DNA of 64,000 nucleotides, from the NCBI GenBank assembly GCA_024072375.1, contig CP099617.1, positions 353,001 through 417,000 on the forward strand, read 5' to 3'. Each line of letters opens with the position of its first letter. Position 1 is the first letter of the stretch. The notes beneath the pieces are model-generated. The model was not told the DNA's origin. It saw only the letters and a list, made by a program, of their open reading frames with translations, and did not search any database. Origin of the DNA: Sphingomonadaceae bacterium OTU29LAMAA1 (lineage in GTDB: Bacteria > Pseudomonadota > Alphaproteobacteria > Sphingomonadales > Sphingomonadaceae). Of the stretch, positions 53,155-62,241 are shown piece by piece. Position numbers and translations under genes: made by a program.

Positions 53155-54494
53155 TGGACGAGCCCGCGCTCCCGATGGAATGCGATCTGCTGGTGATCGG
53201 CGGCGGCATGGCCGGGATGTCGGCCGCCGGCTGGGCTGCCGAAAACGGAGCGCGGGTCATCGTGCTGGAAAAGGCGGGAGCGCTCGGCGGATCCGCCGTT
53301 CTGTCGGGTGGTGTATTCTGGACCGCCAGCTCGCATGGCAAGATGGCACTCTACGGCGGTGGAGACCCGGAACTGGCGCGTGTGGTGTTCGACACCTATG
53401 GCAGCGCTCTCGCACGGTTGCGCGAGCGCGGCATCGAGGTGTCGCCGCGGCTCGACGTCCTGCACGGGCAGGGCTACCAGATCGACATCGCCGCCCATAT
53501 CCGTGGCTGCGCCGATCTGGTCGAGCAGCATGGTGGTTTCATCGCCCTCGACACCGAGACGACCGCGCTGACCCGCGACCCCAATGGGGCCGTCGTCGGC
53601 GCGACGGCGCATCACGTGGATGGCGATATCGTCATCCACGCCGCGGGTACGATCATCGCGACGGGGGGCTTCCAGGCCTCGCCCGACCTGCGCGAACGCT
53701 ACATCCATCCCCACGCACGCGACATGCTGTTGCGTTCCAACCCGATCAGCGACGGCGGCGGCCTGCGGCTCGGCGAGGCGGCTGGCGGCGAGGTCGCGGG
53801 ACGAAACCGGCGCTTCTACGGGCATCTGGTCAGCGGCTCGGATCGGTGGAACGATGAACGCCTGTATGTGGCGTTGTCGCAATATCATTCGGACCGTGCG
53901 CTGCTGTTCAATACCGCGGGCGAGCGGTTCTGCGACGAGACGCTGGGAGATCACGTCAACACCTACGAGACCCTGGTCCAGCCCGGCGCGCGTGCCCTGT
54001 GCGTGTGGGACAGCCGCGTTCATGCCTCCTATGCCACGGTGCCCGTCGTCTCGGTCGGCGTCGCCGACGACAAGTTCGATGTCGCCATGGCGCACGGTGG
54101 CGAAGGTCGGATAGCGGCCGATCTCGACGGCATACGGCAGTTCGCCGACAGCGTCGGGTTCGATGGTGGTCGCATCATCGCAGCGATGGCGCGCTTCAAT
54201 CACGATGCGCGCCACGGCTGGGAAAACCAGCGTCCGCCGCGCAGCGAGGACAATCGCCCGATCGACAAGCCACCGTTCTACGCCCTGGTCGTCCATCCGG
54301 CGATCACATTTACCTTCGGCGGATTGACCATCGACGCCGATGCCCATGTCTTGCGGGCAGATGGATCGCGGGTGCCCGGCCTGTTCGCTGCGGGTGCTGA
54401 CGCGGCGGGAGCCTATGGCAGCGGCTATGCCGGAGGCCTCGCTTTGGCGATGACGTTCGGTATCGCCGCGGCGCGTTCGGCGGGGTGGGCATGA
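53154..54494 (+). CDS. FAD-dependent oxidoreductase, fumarate reductase/ketosteroid dehydrogenase type
   Basis: The 446-residue flavoprotein has the FAD motif VIGGGMAGMSAAGWAAENGARVIVLEK (residues 14-40), GGSAVLSGGVFW, a GGF strand for the second nucleotide contact, and a C-terminal GADAAGAYGSGYAGGLALAMTFG. This is the pattern of fumarate-reductase-like and 3-ketosteroid-1-dehydrogenase-like enzymes, which desaturate ring ketones or reduce conjugated acids. It is coupled to the TonB receptor gene and overlaps the transporter gene in ATGA. The substrate is not known. Confidence 0.87.
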   Translation: MDEPALPMECDLLVIGGGMAGMSAAGWAAENGARVIVLEKAGALGGSAVLSGGVFWTASSHGKMALYGGGDPELARVVFDTYGSALARLRERGIEVSPRLDVLHGQGYQIDIAAHIRGCADLVEQHGGFIALDTETTALTRDPNGAVVGATAHHVDGDIVIHAAGTIIATGGFQASPDLRERYIHPHARDMLLRSNPISDGGGLRLGEAAGGEVAGRNRRFYGHLVSGSDRWNDERLYVALSQYHSDRALLFNTAGERFCDETLGDHVNTYETLVQPGARALCVWDSRVHASYATVPVVSVGVADDKFDVAMAHGGEGRIAADLDGIRQFADSVGFDGGRIIAAMARFNHDARHGWENQRPPRSEDNRPIDKPPFYALVVHPAITFTFGGLTIDADAHVLRADGSRVPGLFAAGADAAGAYGSGYAGGLALAMTFGIAAARSAGWA

Positions 54495-55798
54495 CGGCGG
54501 TCCTCCACATCGATACCCCTGCCGAGGCGCGTCAGCGGCGGATGGCATTGTTCGCGTTGTTCGTGGTTTCGGCGTTCAACTATTTCGATCGTACCATCCT
54601 GTCGGTGCTCCAGATCCCGATCAAGACCGAACTCGGGCTATCCGACGGTCAGCTGGGGGCACTCACCGGTTTTACCTTCGCCTTGTTCTACGCCACGCTG
54701 TCCCTGCCGATCGCACGGCTTGCCGACCGCTACAACCGGCGTATCATCGTCGCCATCTCGCTTGCGATATGGAGCGCGATGACGGCCTTGTGCGGGTTCG
54801 CGACCGGCTTCGCCTCGCTCGCCTTCTTCCGCATCGGCGTCGCGATCGGCGAGGCCGGTAGCGTGCCGGCGAGCGTGTCGCTGATCGCCGATTACTATCC
54901 GCCGCACCGCCGGGCGATGGCGGTGTCGGTCTGGGGCCTCGCCCTGCCGGCCGGCCTGCTGATCGGCTACGGCAGCATCGGGGCATTGGCGAATGCGGTC
55001 GGCTGGCGGCTCGCCTTCGCGATCGTCGGTGGTATCGGCGTTCTCATCGCGCCGCTGGTGCTGGCGATGGTCGGCAATCCGATCCGCGGACGGCTGGACG
55101 GCGCTGGTGCGAAAGCGGCCGCCGTTCCGCCCTTGCCGCTCGGACAGGCCTTGGCGCTGCTCTGGCGCACGCCGGCCTACCGGTGGGTGGCGATCGCGGG
55201 CATGTTCCACGGCTTCTCGCAATACGCGATGATGACGTGGAACGCGCCGTTCTTCGTCCGGACGCACCACCTGTCGCTGCGGGACGTGTCGTTTCTGATG
55301 GCGCTGCTCAGTGGTGTCGCGGGTGCGATCGGCATGTATGGCAGCGGCTGGCTGACCGACCGGCTTGCGATCCATGATCGTCGCTGGCGCGTGTGGATCA
55401 TGGGCGCCAGCGTCGCCGCCACGGTGCCGTGCGCGTTGGTCCAATACCTGGCGTCCTCGACGAACGTCTCGATCGTCGCAGCCGGATTTTCCTCGATGCT
55501 GATGATCGCTTATTACGGTCCGATCGTCGCCGCGACACAATCTGCGGTGCCGCCGACGATGCGGGCGTTCGGCAACGCCATGCTGCTGCTGACCTTCAAC
55601 CTGTTCGGCCTGGGTCTCGGGCCACTGGCGGCAGGTGCGCTCAGCGACTGGCTCAACCCGACGTTCGGCGACGACGCGCTGCGCTATGCGCTGGTGCTGG
55701 TGCTTGCGCCCTCGGTGCTGGCCGCCGGACTGTTCTTCTACGCCGGCCGCTATTGGCAGAATGAAACCGTCGCGGACAAGGAGCCCCTCCATGCGTGA
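54491..55798 (+). CDS. MFS transporter, spinster-like
   Basis: The 435-residue inner-membrane protein has about 12 helices, an FNYFDRTILS first helix and ARLADRYNRRIIV between helices 2 and 3, typical of Spns-like transporters common in sphingomonad catabolic clusters. It starts in an ATGA overlap with the flavoprotein gene. It probably moves the cluster's substrate across the inner membrane. Confidence 0.88.
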   Translation: MTAVLHIDTPAEARQRRMALFALFVVSAFNYFDRTILSVLQIPIKTELGLSDGQLGALTGFTFALFYATLSLPIARLADRYNRRIIVAISLAIWSAMTALCGFATGFASLAFFRIGVAIGEAGSVPASVSLIADYYPPHRRAMAVSVWGLALPAGLLIGYGSIGALANAVGWRLAFAIVGGIGVLIAPLVLAMVGNPIRGRLDGAGAKAAAVPPLPLGQALALLWRTPAYRWVAIAGMFHGFSQYAMMTWNAPFFVRTHHLSLRDVSFLMALLSGVAGAIGMYGSGWLTDRLAIHDRRWRVWIMGASVAATVPCALVQYLASSTNVSIVAAGFSSMLMIAYYGPIVAATQSAVPPTMRAFGNAMLLLTFNLFGLGLGPLAAGALSDWLNPTFGDDALRYALVLVLAPSVLAAGLFFYAGRYWQNETVADKEPLHA

Positions 55799-56684
55799 AC
55801 TTTCCGGAAAATGCGCAGTCGTGACCGGCGCAGGCAGCGGCATCGGTGCCGCGCTGGTCCGGCGGCTGGCGGCCGAGGGCATGAACATCGTCCTTGCCGA
55901 CGTGGCGGCAGACGACGCCGGGGCGGTCGCGGAGGAGATTGGCGCGGCGCGCAGCATGGTGGTCCGATGCGACGTATCCGATGCAGGGGCGGTCGAGGCG
56001 ATGGCGGTGGCCGCGGAGGCACGGTTCGGACCTGTGGCGTTGCTGTGCAACAATGCCGGGATCGTGCCCGGCGGCCGCCATCGCAAGGTCTGGGAATACA
56101 GCCTCAACGACTGGCAGTGGTCGCTCGGGGTCAACCTGTACGGGGTCATCAACGGCATCCGCAGCTTCGTCCCCCGGATGATCGCGCATGGCACGCCGGC
56201 GCATGTCCTCAACACCGCTTCGGTGGCCGGGTTCGTCAGCGGATCGGGGTCGGCCTGCTACGGGGCATCGAAGCATGCGGTGGTGCGGGTGACCGAGGCG
56301 CTGCTCGCCGGATTGCAGGAGGCGGACGCACCGATCGGCGTCACCTTGCTCGCGCCCGGATTGGTGGCCACGCGCATCTACGAGGCGGAACGCCTGCGTC
56401 CGGATCATCTTTCGGACGCCGGCGGCAGTCCACGCGAGTCCGCTGAACTCGAAGCGATGCGCGACGATTTGTACCGTGGCGCGACCACCGCCGGGCAAAC
56501 CGCCGACCTTGCGATCGATGCGGTCATCGATGGGCGCTTCTACGTCTTCACGACCGCGGCATTCGATGCGGCGATCCGGCAACGCTGTGCCGACATCGTC
56601 GATCGGGCCGATCCGCGGTTCGAGAGCATCGTGGCGATGAGCCGCAAGGATTCCGGTCTGGACCCGGCCGCAACGTCGTCGTGA
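55791..56684 (+). CDS. Short-chain dehydrogenase/reductase (plus operon, 1)
   Basis: The 297-residue SDR has TGAGSGIG, NNAGIVPGG, LNTASVAGF and YGASKHAV, the full classical set, and a C-terminal extension of about 40 residues. ATG at 55791 has AAGGAG seven bases upstream and overlaps the transporter gene by eight bases. Its substrate is probably a ring or side-chain alcohol of the cluster compound. Confidence 0.9.
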   Translation: MRELSGKCAVVTGAGSGIGAALVRRLAAEGMNIVLADVAADDAGAVAEEIGAARSMVVRCDVSDAGAVEAMAVAAEARFGPVALLCNNAGIVPGGRHRKVWEYSLNDWQWSLGVNLYGVINGIRSFVPRMIAHGTPAHVLNTASVAGFVSGSGSACYGASKHAVVRVTEALLAGLQEADAPIGVTLLAPGLVATRIYEAERLRPDHLSDAGGSPRESAELEAMRDDLYRGATTAGQTADLAIDAVIDGRFYVFTTAAFDAAIRQRCADIVDRADPRFESIVAMSRKDSGLDPAATSS

Positions 56685-57427
56685 ACGGCATACTGTCGGG
56701 ACGTTGCGCGGTCGTCACCGGCGCGGCCTCCGGCATCGGCCGCGCCACCGCCGAACTGTTCGCCGCGGAAGGCGCGCGGATCGTTCTGGTCGACCGCGAT
56801 GCGGATGCCGCGCGCGCCGTCGCCGGGGGACTGGCCGGCCGCGATCACAGCGTCGTGGTGATGGATGTCGCCGACGAAGCCGGCTGGCGAGCGCTCGCCG
56901 CATCGCTCGATGCAGGGTGCGACATCCTGGTCAACAATGCCGGCGTCGCCGCGCTCGACCCGATCGCCGCCACCAGCCTTGCGCGCTGGCGTGCGACGAT
57001 GGCGGTGAACCTCGACTCGGTCTTCCTCGGCACCCGCGCGCTGCTGCCGATCCTGGCTCGGTCGGGGCGCGGGGCCATCGTCAACGTGGCGTCGATCCGG
57101 GGCATCATCGGCGGGGTCAATGCGACCGCCTATTGCGCGTCGAAGGGGGCGGTGAGGCTCTTTACAAAGGCCGTCGCCCTGGAATGCGCCGAACAGGGCA
57201 ATGGCGTGCGCGTCAATTCGGTCCATCCCGGCCTGATCGACACGCCGCTGGCCGCCGCTGCATTGACCGACCGCGAAACAGCCGCCGGCCGCATGGCCGC
57301 GCTACCGATGGCGCGCGCGGGCCGTCCCGCCGAAATCGCGGCCGCCATCCTGTTCGCGGCCAGCGACGCCGCGCGATACATGACGGGAGCGGAGATCGTC
57401 ATCGACGGCGGCACGATCGCGCAATAG
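56681..57427 (+). CDS. Short-chain dehydrogenase/reductase (plus operon, 2)
   Basis: The 248-residue SDR has TGAASGIG, NNAGVAALD, VNVASIRG and YCASKGAV, and the C-terminal IVIDGG typical of FabG-like members. GTG at 56681 overlaps the stop of the previous SDR in GTGA. It is the last gene of the plus operon, converging with the DUF1254 gene 20 bases away. Confidence 0.9.
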   Translation: MNGILSGRCAVVTGAASGIGRATAELFAAEGARIVLVDRDADAARAVAGGLAGRDHSVVVMDVADEAGWRALAASLDAGCDILVNNAGVAALDPIAATSLARWRATMAVNLDSVFLGTRALLPILARSGRGAIVNVASIRGIIGGVNATAYCASKGAVRLFTKAVALECAEQGNGVRVNSVHPGLIDTPLAAAALTDRETAAGRMAALPMARAGRPAEIAAAILFAASDAARYMTGAEIVIDGGTIAQ

Positions 57428-57447
57428 GCGCCGCGCCGTATCGTCGA

Positions 57448-58962
57448 TCACGGAGCCGCCGTGCCGATCGGCGTCGCCACCACGCCGTCGGGCGTCCAGC
57501 GGCCGTTCAGCAGATCCGCTTTCGGCAGATAGGCGCGCAACGCCAGGTAGAATGGGCGATCGGGTGCGGGGAGCCAGTTCGTCGCGTTCCCCGGCCGATC
57601 GCGCTGGATCAGGATCTTTACCGATCCGTCCTTGCCCATGATGAGTCCGGGCGTCCGGTCGTTGACCAGATAGCGTTTCAGCACATTGGGGTGCAAGCGA
57701 TAGGTCGCGGCGTCGTAAAGCGTCACCGACCAGAAGGCGTCGACCGGCGGCGGGGGCGCCAGCGTCAACGTATAGGCCGCCCGCGATCCGTCGAGTGGCC
57801 GGCCGGCGGCATCGGAGAAGGTGTTGAAGGAATAGTTCTCCTCGCTGACGTTGGCGCCGAGGCCGACGTAGTTGATCGTCGCCCGATTGAGGTAATTGAA
57901 GCCGTATCGCGCCTTTTCGATGCGGTTCCAGCCCTTGCCCGTCGCGATCCCGAGCTGCGATCGCGAGGCGCGGATGATCGTCATCGCGGCCTGATACCCG
58001 GCCTCGATCCCAGCTTTGGTCTCTTCGTCGAGGGCGGCGGGATCAAAGGGTGCGGCAAGGCCGACGCCGACCGCCTGAAAGCGATGGACCAGCGCATCTT
58101 CCTGCACCGGATGGCCGTTCGATCGCAGCACTGAATCGAGAATGCGCAGGAACCCCGTACCAGTCTCGCGGTCCGTCGCCGGCGGCGCACTGCCTGGGGC
58201 GGCCGATTGCGTTCGGCCCGCGTCATAGCGCGCGATCGTTACGCGGTCCTGTAGCGTGCGCGCCATCGCCACCTCCGACGGCTTCTGGGCGAATATCCGC
58301 ATCAGCACCCACATGTGCGGCGTCGCGACGCGGAACACCGTCACGCCGGGCGGCACGGTGCCGGTCCACGAAGTCGGTGCGATCAGGTAGCGACCGCCTT
58401 TGCTGCCGAAGGTGCGCGTTCCGATGTTGCTCGCATTGCCGTACGCGTCGAAGAAGTTGAGCGTGTAATATTTCAGCGGCACCGGCGGCACCGCGACGAT
58501 CAGCGGACCGGCCGTGAGGTCTAGCCACGCATTGGAATACAGCGTGTCGGAATTGGGGCTCTTGAAGGCCGCATATTCGGGACCGGCGAGATCGCGATCA
58601 TGCACGAAACGGTTGAAACCGACGTAGCGCTTACTGCCCCGATCGATCGCCTGAGCGTGCATCTCGGCATATTGGAGGACGGCCGGCAGACCATAGATCG
58701 CCGCTTCGGTCGCGACCGCTTCGGCATTGCGCCGCCGCGCGGCCGGATCATCGGGGATCGTGTCGAGCGCCTTGCCGGGATTGAACTGGTCCACCCGGCC
58801 GAGATCGTAGCTGGCGATCATCGGCGCCGCAGCAGGGTGCGGACGATCCTGCGCCGTCACCATCGTCGGAACCGCCAGCAGTGCAAACGCCATCGGCAGC
58901 GACAGTCGCCGCAGGGCATTGCGCGTCCCCCGGGCGTTCGTGGTCTCGTTCAGCTTACGCAT
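57448..58962 (-). CDS. Secreted DUF1254/DUF1214-domain protein, second copy
   Basis: The 504-residue protein has a signal peptide (SLPMAFALLAVPTMVTAQ), a DUF1254 half (SPNSDTLYSNAWLDLTAGP, YYTLNFFDAYGN) and a DUF1214 half (VDAFWSVTLYD, NDRTPGLI, NWLPAPDRPFYLALRAY). It is a paralogue of the product at 46709 but clearly diverged. The ATG lies eight bases inside the end of the preceding MDR gene, making it the final gene of the minus-strand operon. Confidence 0.85.
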   Translation of the reverse strand: MRKLNETTNARGTRNALRRLSLPMAFALLAVPTMVTAQDRPHPAAAPMIASYDLGRVDQFNPGKALDTIPDDPAARRRNAEAVATEAAIYGLPAVLQYAEMHAQAIDRGSKRYVGFNRFVHDRDLAGPEYAAFKSPNSDTLYSNAWLDLTAGPLIVAVPPVPLKYYTLNFFDAYGNASNIGTRTFGSKGGRYLIAPTSWTGTVPPGVTVFRVATPHMWVLMRIFAQKPSEVAMARTLQDRVTIARYDAGRTQSAAPGSAPPATDRETGTGFLRILDSVLRSNGHPVQEDALVHRFQAVGVGLAAPFDPAALDEETKAGIEAGYQAAMTIIRASRSQLGIATGKGWNRIEKARYGFNYLNRATINYVGLGANVSEENYSFNTFSDAAGRPLDGSRAAYTLTLAPPPPVDAFWSVTLYDAATYRLHPNVLKRYLVNDRTPGLIMGKDGSVKILIQRDRPGNATNWLPAPDRPFYLALRAYLPKADLLNGRWTPDGVVATPIGTAAP

Positions 58963-60034
58963 CGCTCACTTCCCCTCCGTCCGGACGGTATCGGACATCG
59001 TGCCGCTCTGGGGCATCGTCGTTGACGACGAGCAGCGCGCCGGCATTGGCGCCGCGGAACAGATCGATCAATGCGGCCGGCAGGTGAGACAGCCCATGCC
59101 GTCGATCGGCGCGGACCGTCAGCGCGCCGTCGTTCACCCAGCGCCGCAGGTCGGCACGCGCCGCGTCGATCCGATCGACATGGTCACCGACCACGAAACC
59201 CTGGATGCGGATCGATCCGTAGACGATCTTCATCATGTCGCGCGGCCCCGGCGCGTCGCCGTCGCCGTCGTAAGCGGAAATCTGGCCGCAGACGACGATG
59301 CGGCCATGCCGCGCCATCCTGTCGATCGCATGCTGCAGCAACGCACCGCCGACATTGTCGAAGAATATGTCGATCCCGTCGGGTGCCAGCACGCGCAGAC
59401 GGTCCGGAACGTCCTCATGCCGATAGTCGATCACGGCATCGACGCACCCCGCATCCAGCAGCCATCGGCACTTGTCGGCGCTGCCCGCGATCCCGATCAC
59501 CCGACATCCCGACAGCCGCGCGATCTGGCAGGCGATCGATCCGACCGATCCCGCCGCGCCGGACACGAGCACGGTTTCACCCGGTCGCGGGCGGCCGATG
59601 TCGATCATCCCGAAATAGGCGGTCAGGGTGTTGGGCGAATATGCCCCCAGCGCATCGTCGAACGTCATGTCGTCCGGGACGGGGAACACGGGGATCGGCA
59701 GGCGATCGGGGCGCAGGCGGCTGATATCCTCCCATTGCGACAGGATGACGAGGCGGCTGCCGACATGATGTCGGGGATGCGCCGACGCCACGACCTCGCA
59801 CGCCGCCATGCCGCCGATGACGCCGCCGATCGGTATCGCCGCGCGAAGCCCTTCCGCCGGCGGGTTAAGCCGGTTGCGGATAGTCGGCGCGACCGAGAAC
59901 AGGTGGTTGCGGACGATGATCTCGCCCTCTTCGGGCGGGCGTTCGTCGTCTACCCGCTCGATCAGCGCGAAATCGTCCGCCGTTACGGCGCCGGCGGGGT
60001 GCCGTGCCAGCGTCCAGCAGCGGTTGCGCGTCAT
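58955..60034 (-). CDS. NADPH-dependent MDR reductase, CurA/prostaglandin-reductase-like
   Basis: The 359-residue protein belongs to the zinc-free medium-chain dehydrogenase/reductase group of 2-alkenal, curcumin and prostaglandin reductases. It has VSGAAGSVGSIACQIARLSGCRVIGIAGS for coenzyme binding, DIFFDNVGG and IVVCGQIS. These enzymes reduce alpha,beta-unsaturated ketones or acids. No structural zinc cysteines are present. It overlaps the acyl-CoA dehydrogenase gene behind it by four bases. Confidence 0.87.
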   Translation of the reverse strand: MTRNRCWTLARHPAGAVTADDFALIERVDDERPPEEGEIIVRNHLFSVAPTIRNRLNPPAEGLRAAIPIGGVIGGMAACEVVASAHPRHHVGSRLVILSQWEDISRLRPDRLPIPVFPVPDDMTFDDALGAYSPNTLTAYFGMIDIGRPRPGETVLVSGAAGSVGSIACQIARLSGCRVIGIAGSADKCRWLLDAGCVDAVIDYRHEDVPDRLRVLAPDGIDIFFDNVGGALLQHAIDRMARHGRIVVCGQISAYDGDGDAPGPRDMMKIVYGSIRIQGFVVGDHVDRIDAARADLRRWVNDGALTVRADRRHGLSHLPAALIDLFRGANAGALLVVNDDAPERHDVRYRPDGGEVSDA

Positions 60035-61044
60035 GCCGCCAGCCGGTGGCGCGCCTCCTCGGCGCGACCGAACACCCGCGCGAGCACCATCACGCGGCGC
60101 AGCGCCCGGCCGACGACCAGTTCGTCGGTTACCCCCATCCCGCCGTGCAGATGCACGGCCTCTTCGGCGACGTGCTGCGCCGCCTCCGCGACATAGGCCT
60201 TGGCGGCGGTGACGTGGCGGACGAAGTCGGACGCGTCGCGGGCCGTCGCGGCGGCTTTCAACAGCAGCGAGCGCGATTGCTCAAGCCGCACGAACATGCG
60301 CGCCAGCTTGTGCTGCACGACCTGGAACGTCCCGATCGCCACCCCGAACTGCCGTCGCTGCCGGGCATAGTCGACGGTCTGGTCGAGCAGCGTCGCCATG
60401 ATGCCGACCATCTCCGCGACATAGCCGAGCTGCGCCAGCGCGCGCGCGCGGATGATGTCGTCGTCCGTGACCGCGAGCGCCGTTGCGGAGCAGCGGTGCA
60501 GCGACAGGGTGGCGGCGACGCTGCCGTCCGCCAGGCGGCTCGGATGCCGATCGAGGCCGGGCGCGTCGCCCGCGACCAGCCATGCCCGACCGCTATCGAC
60601 GATCACGAAGGCATCGGCGTCGGCGCCCCAGCGGACCAGCGGACACGTTCCGTCGAGCGATCCGTCGCTATCGGTGACCGACCCCTCCGCCCACGCCAGC
60701 CTCTGCGTGCCTTCGGCCGCCGGCACGATCCGCTGGTCGATCTGGTCGGTTGTGCCATGCCGCGCCAGCAGGTCCGCCGCGCCGAGCATCGCCTCGGCGA
60801 ACGGGGTGACGGCGACGGCGCGGCCCAGCTCCTTGGCGACGATCGCGGCGTCCTGCGGCGCGCCGTCCATCCCGCCGGCCGCGGCGGGCAGCGCGATGCC
60901 CAGCACACCGAGTTCCCCCATCGCGCGCCAGTCGTCGACGGGCAGCGGAGCCTTGCCGGCCTCCGGTGCGGGAATTGCGTCGGCCAGGAAGCGCCTGACC
61001 ATGTCGCGGAGCAGGACCTGCTCTTCACTGGGCCGGAAGTCCAT
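60031..61044 (-). CDS. Acyl-CoA dehydrogenase, short form
   Basis: The 337-residue protein starts MDFRPSEEQVLLRDMVRRFL, typical of acyl-CoA dehydrogenases, and ends with HLHGGMGVTDELVVGRALRRVMVL. At about 340 residues it is 40-50 shorter than usual, like the FadE28-type subunits that need a partner. A full-length dehydrogenase lies two genes upstream. ATG at 61044 is chosen because the frame upstream is Ser/Arg-rich and unlike the family. Confidence 0.87.
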   Translation of the reverse strand: MDFRPSEEQVLLRDMVRRFLADAIPAPEAGKAPLPVDDWRAMGELGVLGIALPAAAGGMDGAPQDAAIVAKELGRAVAVTPFAEAMLGAADLLARHGTTDQIDQRIVPAAEGTQRLAWAEGSVTDSDGSLDGTCPLVRWGADADAFVIVDSGRAWLVAGDAPGLDRHPSRLADGSVAATLSLHRCSATALAVTDDDIIRARALAQLGYVAEMVGIMATLLDQTVDYARQRRQFGVAIGTFQVVQHKLARMFVRLEQSRSLLLKAAATARDASDFVRHVTAAKAYVAEAAQHVAEEAVHLHGGMGVTDELVVGRALRRVMVLARVFGRAEEARHRLAA

Positions 61045-61048
61045 CGCG

Positions 61049-62224
61049 TCAGAGCCGCTCGACGATCGTGACGTTGGCGATGCCGCCGCCTTCGCACATC
61101 GTCTGCAAGCCGTACCGCCCACCGCGCGCGTGCAGGGCATGGATCAGCGTCGCCATCAGCTTGGTGCCGGTGCCGCCGAGCGGATGGCCGAGCGCGATCG
61201 CCCCGCCGTTGACGTTCAGCCGGGCAGGGTCCGCCCCCGTTTCCTTCAACCATGCCATCGGAACGGAGGCGAACGCCTCGTTGACCTCGAACAGGTCGAT
61301 GTCGTCGATCGACAGGCCCGCGCGTTGCAGCGCGCGCCGGGTCGCCGGGATGGGTTCTTCGAGCATGATGACCGGATCGCCCGCCGTGACGGTCAGATTG
61401 TGGACCCGCGCCAACGGGGTGAGGCCGTGCGCCTTCACCGCCGCGGCCGATGCGACGAGCACGCCGCTCGATCCGTCGCAGATCTGGCTGGCGGTCGCGG
61501 CACTCAGCGATCCGTCGGGGGTCAGCGTCTTCACCGAACCGATCCCCTCCAGCGTGGCGTCGCCGCGCACGCCCTCGTCCCGGTCGTGGACGAAATCAGT
61601 CCCGTCCGGCCCGGTCACGGCGATCGGCACGATCTCGGCGTCGAAGGCACCCGCTTCGGTCGCCGCTGCCGCCTTGCGATGGCTGGCGAGCGCGAACCCG
61701 TCCATGTCGCTGCGGGAGAAGCCGTGCTTGTCGGCGATCATCTGCGCGCCGACGAACTGGCTGAAGCTTTCCACGCCATAACGCTGCTGGATGCTCTTGG
61801 CGAAGGGGCCTTCGCCGATCCCCGCATTGGCGGCGAGCGTCACCGGCGTCCCCATCGGCACGCGCGACATGCTCTCGACCCCGCCGGCGATCACCAGATC
61901 CTGGGTGCCCGACATCACCGCCTGCGCGGCGAAATGGAGCGCCTGCTGCGACGATCCGCACTGGCGGTCGATCGTCACCGCCGGCACGCTGTCGGGCAGC
62001 GACGAGGCGAGCACGACGTTGCGGCCGAGCGCGAACGTCTGTTCGCCGATCTGGCTGACGCAACCGATGATGACGTCGTCGATCGCCGCAGGATCGACGC
62101 CGGTCTCCGCGAGGATGGCATCGATGACATAGGCGCCGAGGTCGGCGGGATGGATGCCCGCGAGGCGACCGTTGCGGCGGCCGCCGGCGGTGCGGCGGGC
62201 GGAGACGATATAGGCTTCGGGCAC
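61049..62224 (-). CDS. Acetyl-CoA acyltransferase (thiolase)
   Basis: The 391-residue thiolase has its full catalytic set: Cys89 in DRQCGSSQQ, His347 in GHPLGGTG and Cys377 in MCEGGG. It should cleave a 3-ketoacyl-CoA in beta-oxidation. GTG at 62224 has AAGGA eight bases upstream. It sits between the two acyl-CoA dehydrogenase genes, four bases before the short one. Confidence 0.93.
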   Translation of the reverse strand: MPEAYIVSARRTAGGRRNGRLAGIHPADLGAYVIDAILAETGVDPAAIDDVIIGCVSQIGEQTFALGRNVVLASSLPDSVPAVTIDRQCGSSQQALHFAAQAVMSGTQDLVIAGGVESMSRVPMGTPVTLAANAGIGEGPFAKSIQQRYGVESFSQFVGAQMIADKHGFSRSDMDGFALASHRKAAAATEAGAFDAEIVPIAVTGPDGTDFVHDRDEGVRGDATLEGIGSVKTLTPDGSLSAATASQICDGSSGVLVASAAAVKAHGLTPLARVHNLTVTAGDPVIMLEEPIPATRRALQRAGLSIDDIDLFEVNEAFASVPMAWLKETGADPARLNVNGGAIALGHPLGGTGTKLMATLIHALHARGGRYGLQTMCEGGGIANVTIVERL

Positions 62225-62241
62225 GTCGACGTTCCTTGCGT

